Shown here one piece after another: positions 5,823 through 5,844 of a stretch of 5,844 nt of DNA (the stretch's first letter is position 1; every line of letters starts with the position of its first letter). Under the pieces are notes generated by a model. It was given only the letters and a program-made list of their open reading frames with translations. It had not been told where the DNA came from and ran no database searches. Both the position numbers and the translations under genes were made by a program. The stretch spans positions 1 through 5,844 of the forward strand of contig CALVVP010000037.1 in assembly GCA_944363895.1 (NCBI GenBank). Reading direction: 5' to 3'. The stretch comes from an uncultured Bacilli bacterium. Lineage in GTDB: Bacteria; Bacillota_I; Bacilli_A; RF39; UBA660.

Positions 5823-5844
5823 TAGATTTATGAATATTACACCT

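Noticed and set aside
5767..5844. SOS (LexA/DinR) operator upstream of uvrB
   Set aside because: No CGAAC-4 nt-GTTCG-like site can be seen in the available upstream sequence; one beyond the window cannot be excluded.

Overview
The window is AT-rich and every gene lies on the minus strand, transcribed from high to low coordinates: uvrB, then an AAA ATPase/DUF4143 gene, then lgt and trxB, then a prepilin gene cut by the left edge. It looks like a low-GC Gram-positive (Bacillota, Bacilli or a near relative such as the uncultured gut lineages near RF39 and Erysipelotrichales). The signs are Bacillus-like ribosome binding sites, sigma-A type promoters, and UvrB, Lgt and thioredoxin reductase proteins of Firmicutes character. 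A type IV pilin-like gene and ordinary use of TGA as a stop (end of lgt) argue against a classical Mycoplasma. The organism assignment is an inference.

Layout from right to left. At 5791-5822 an extended -10 promoter abuts a short terminator-like hairpin. A complete uvrB follows (3817-5766). A 356-bp gap (3461-3816) carries two clusters of a 23-bp direct repeat, with three units at each end, and a long terminator hairpin between them. Next is a complete AAA_14/DUF4143 ATPase (2237-3460); its -35 box is the start of the last repeat unit and its predicted transcript begins at or next to the first ATG. A hairpin terminator overlaps its stop codon. Then lgt (1341-2156) and a thioredoxin-reductase-like gene (491-1357) overlap by 17 bp as one operon. 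A weak AT-rich terminator and a strong promoter (TTGACT, 17 bp, TAAAAT) precede the prepilin fragment (1-409).

How the genes relate. UvrB (DNA repair), Lgt (lipoprotein maturation) and TrxB (thiol redox) are housekeeping genes that lie in the same part of the chromosome in several Bacilli. The DUF4143 gene with its repeat-rich upstream region looks like an accessory cassette set between uvrB and the lgt-trxB operon, with its own promoter and terminator. The points most worth a second look are the 23-bp repeats with the unusual start of the ATPase gene, and the thioredoxin reductase, whose NADPH-binding motifs are altered in a way that recalls ferredoxin-dependent or other non-NADPH reductases.
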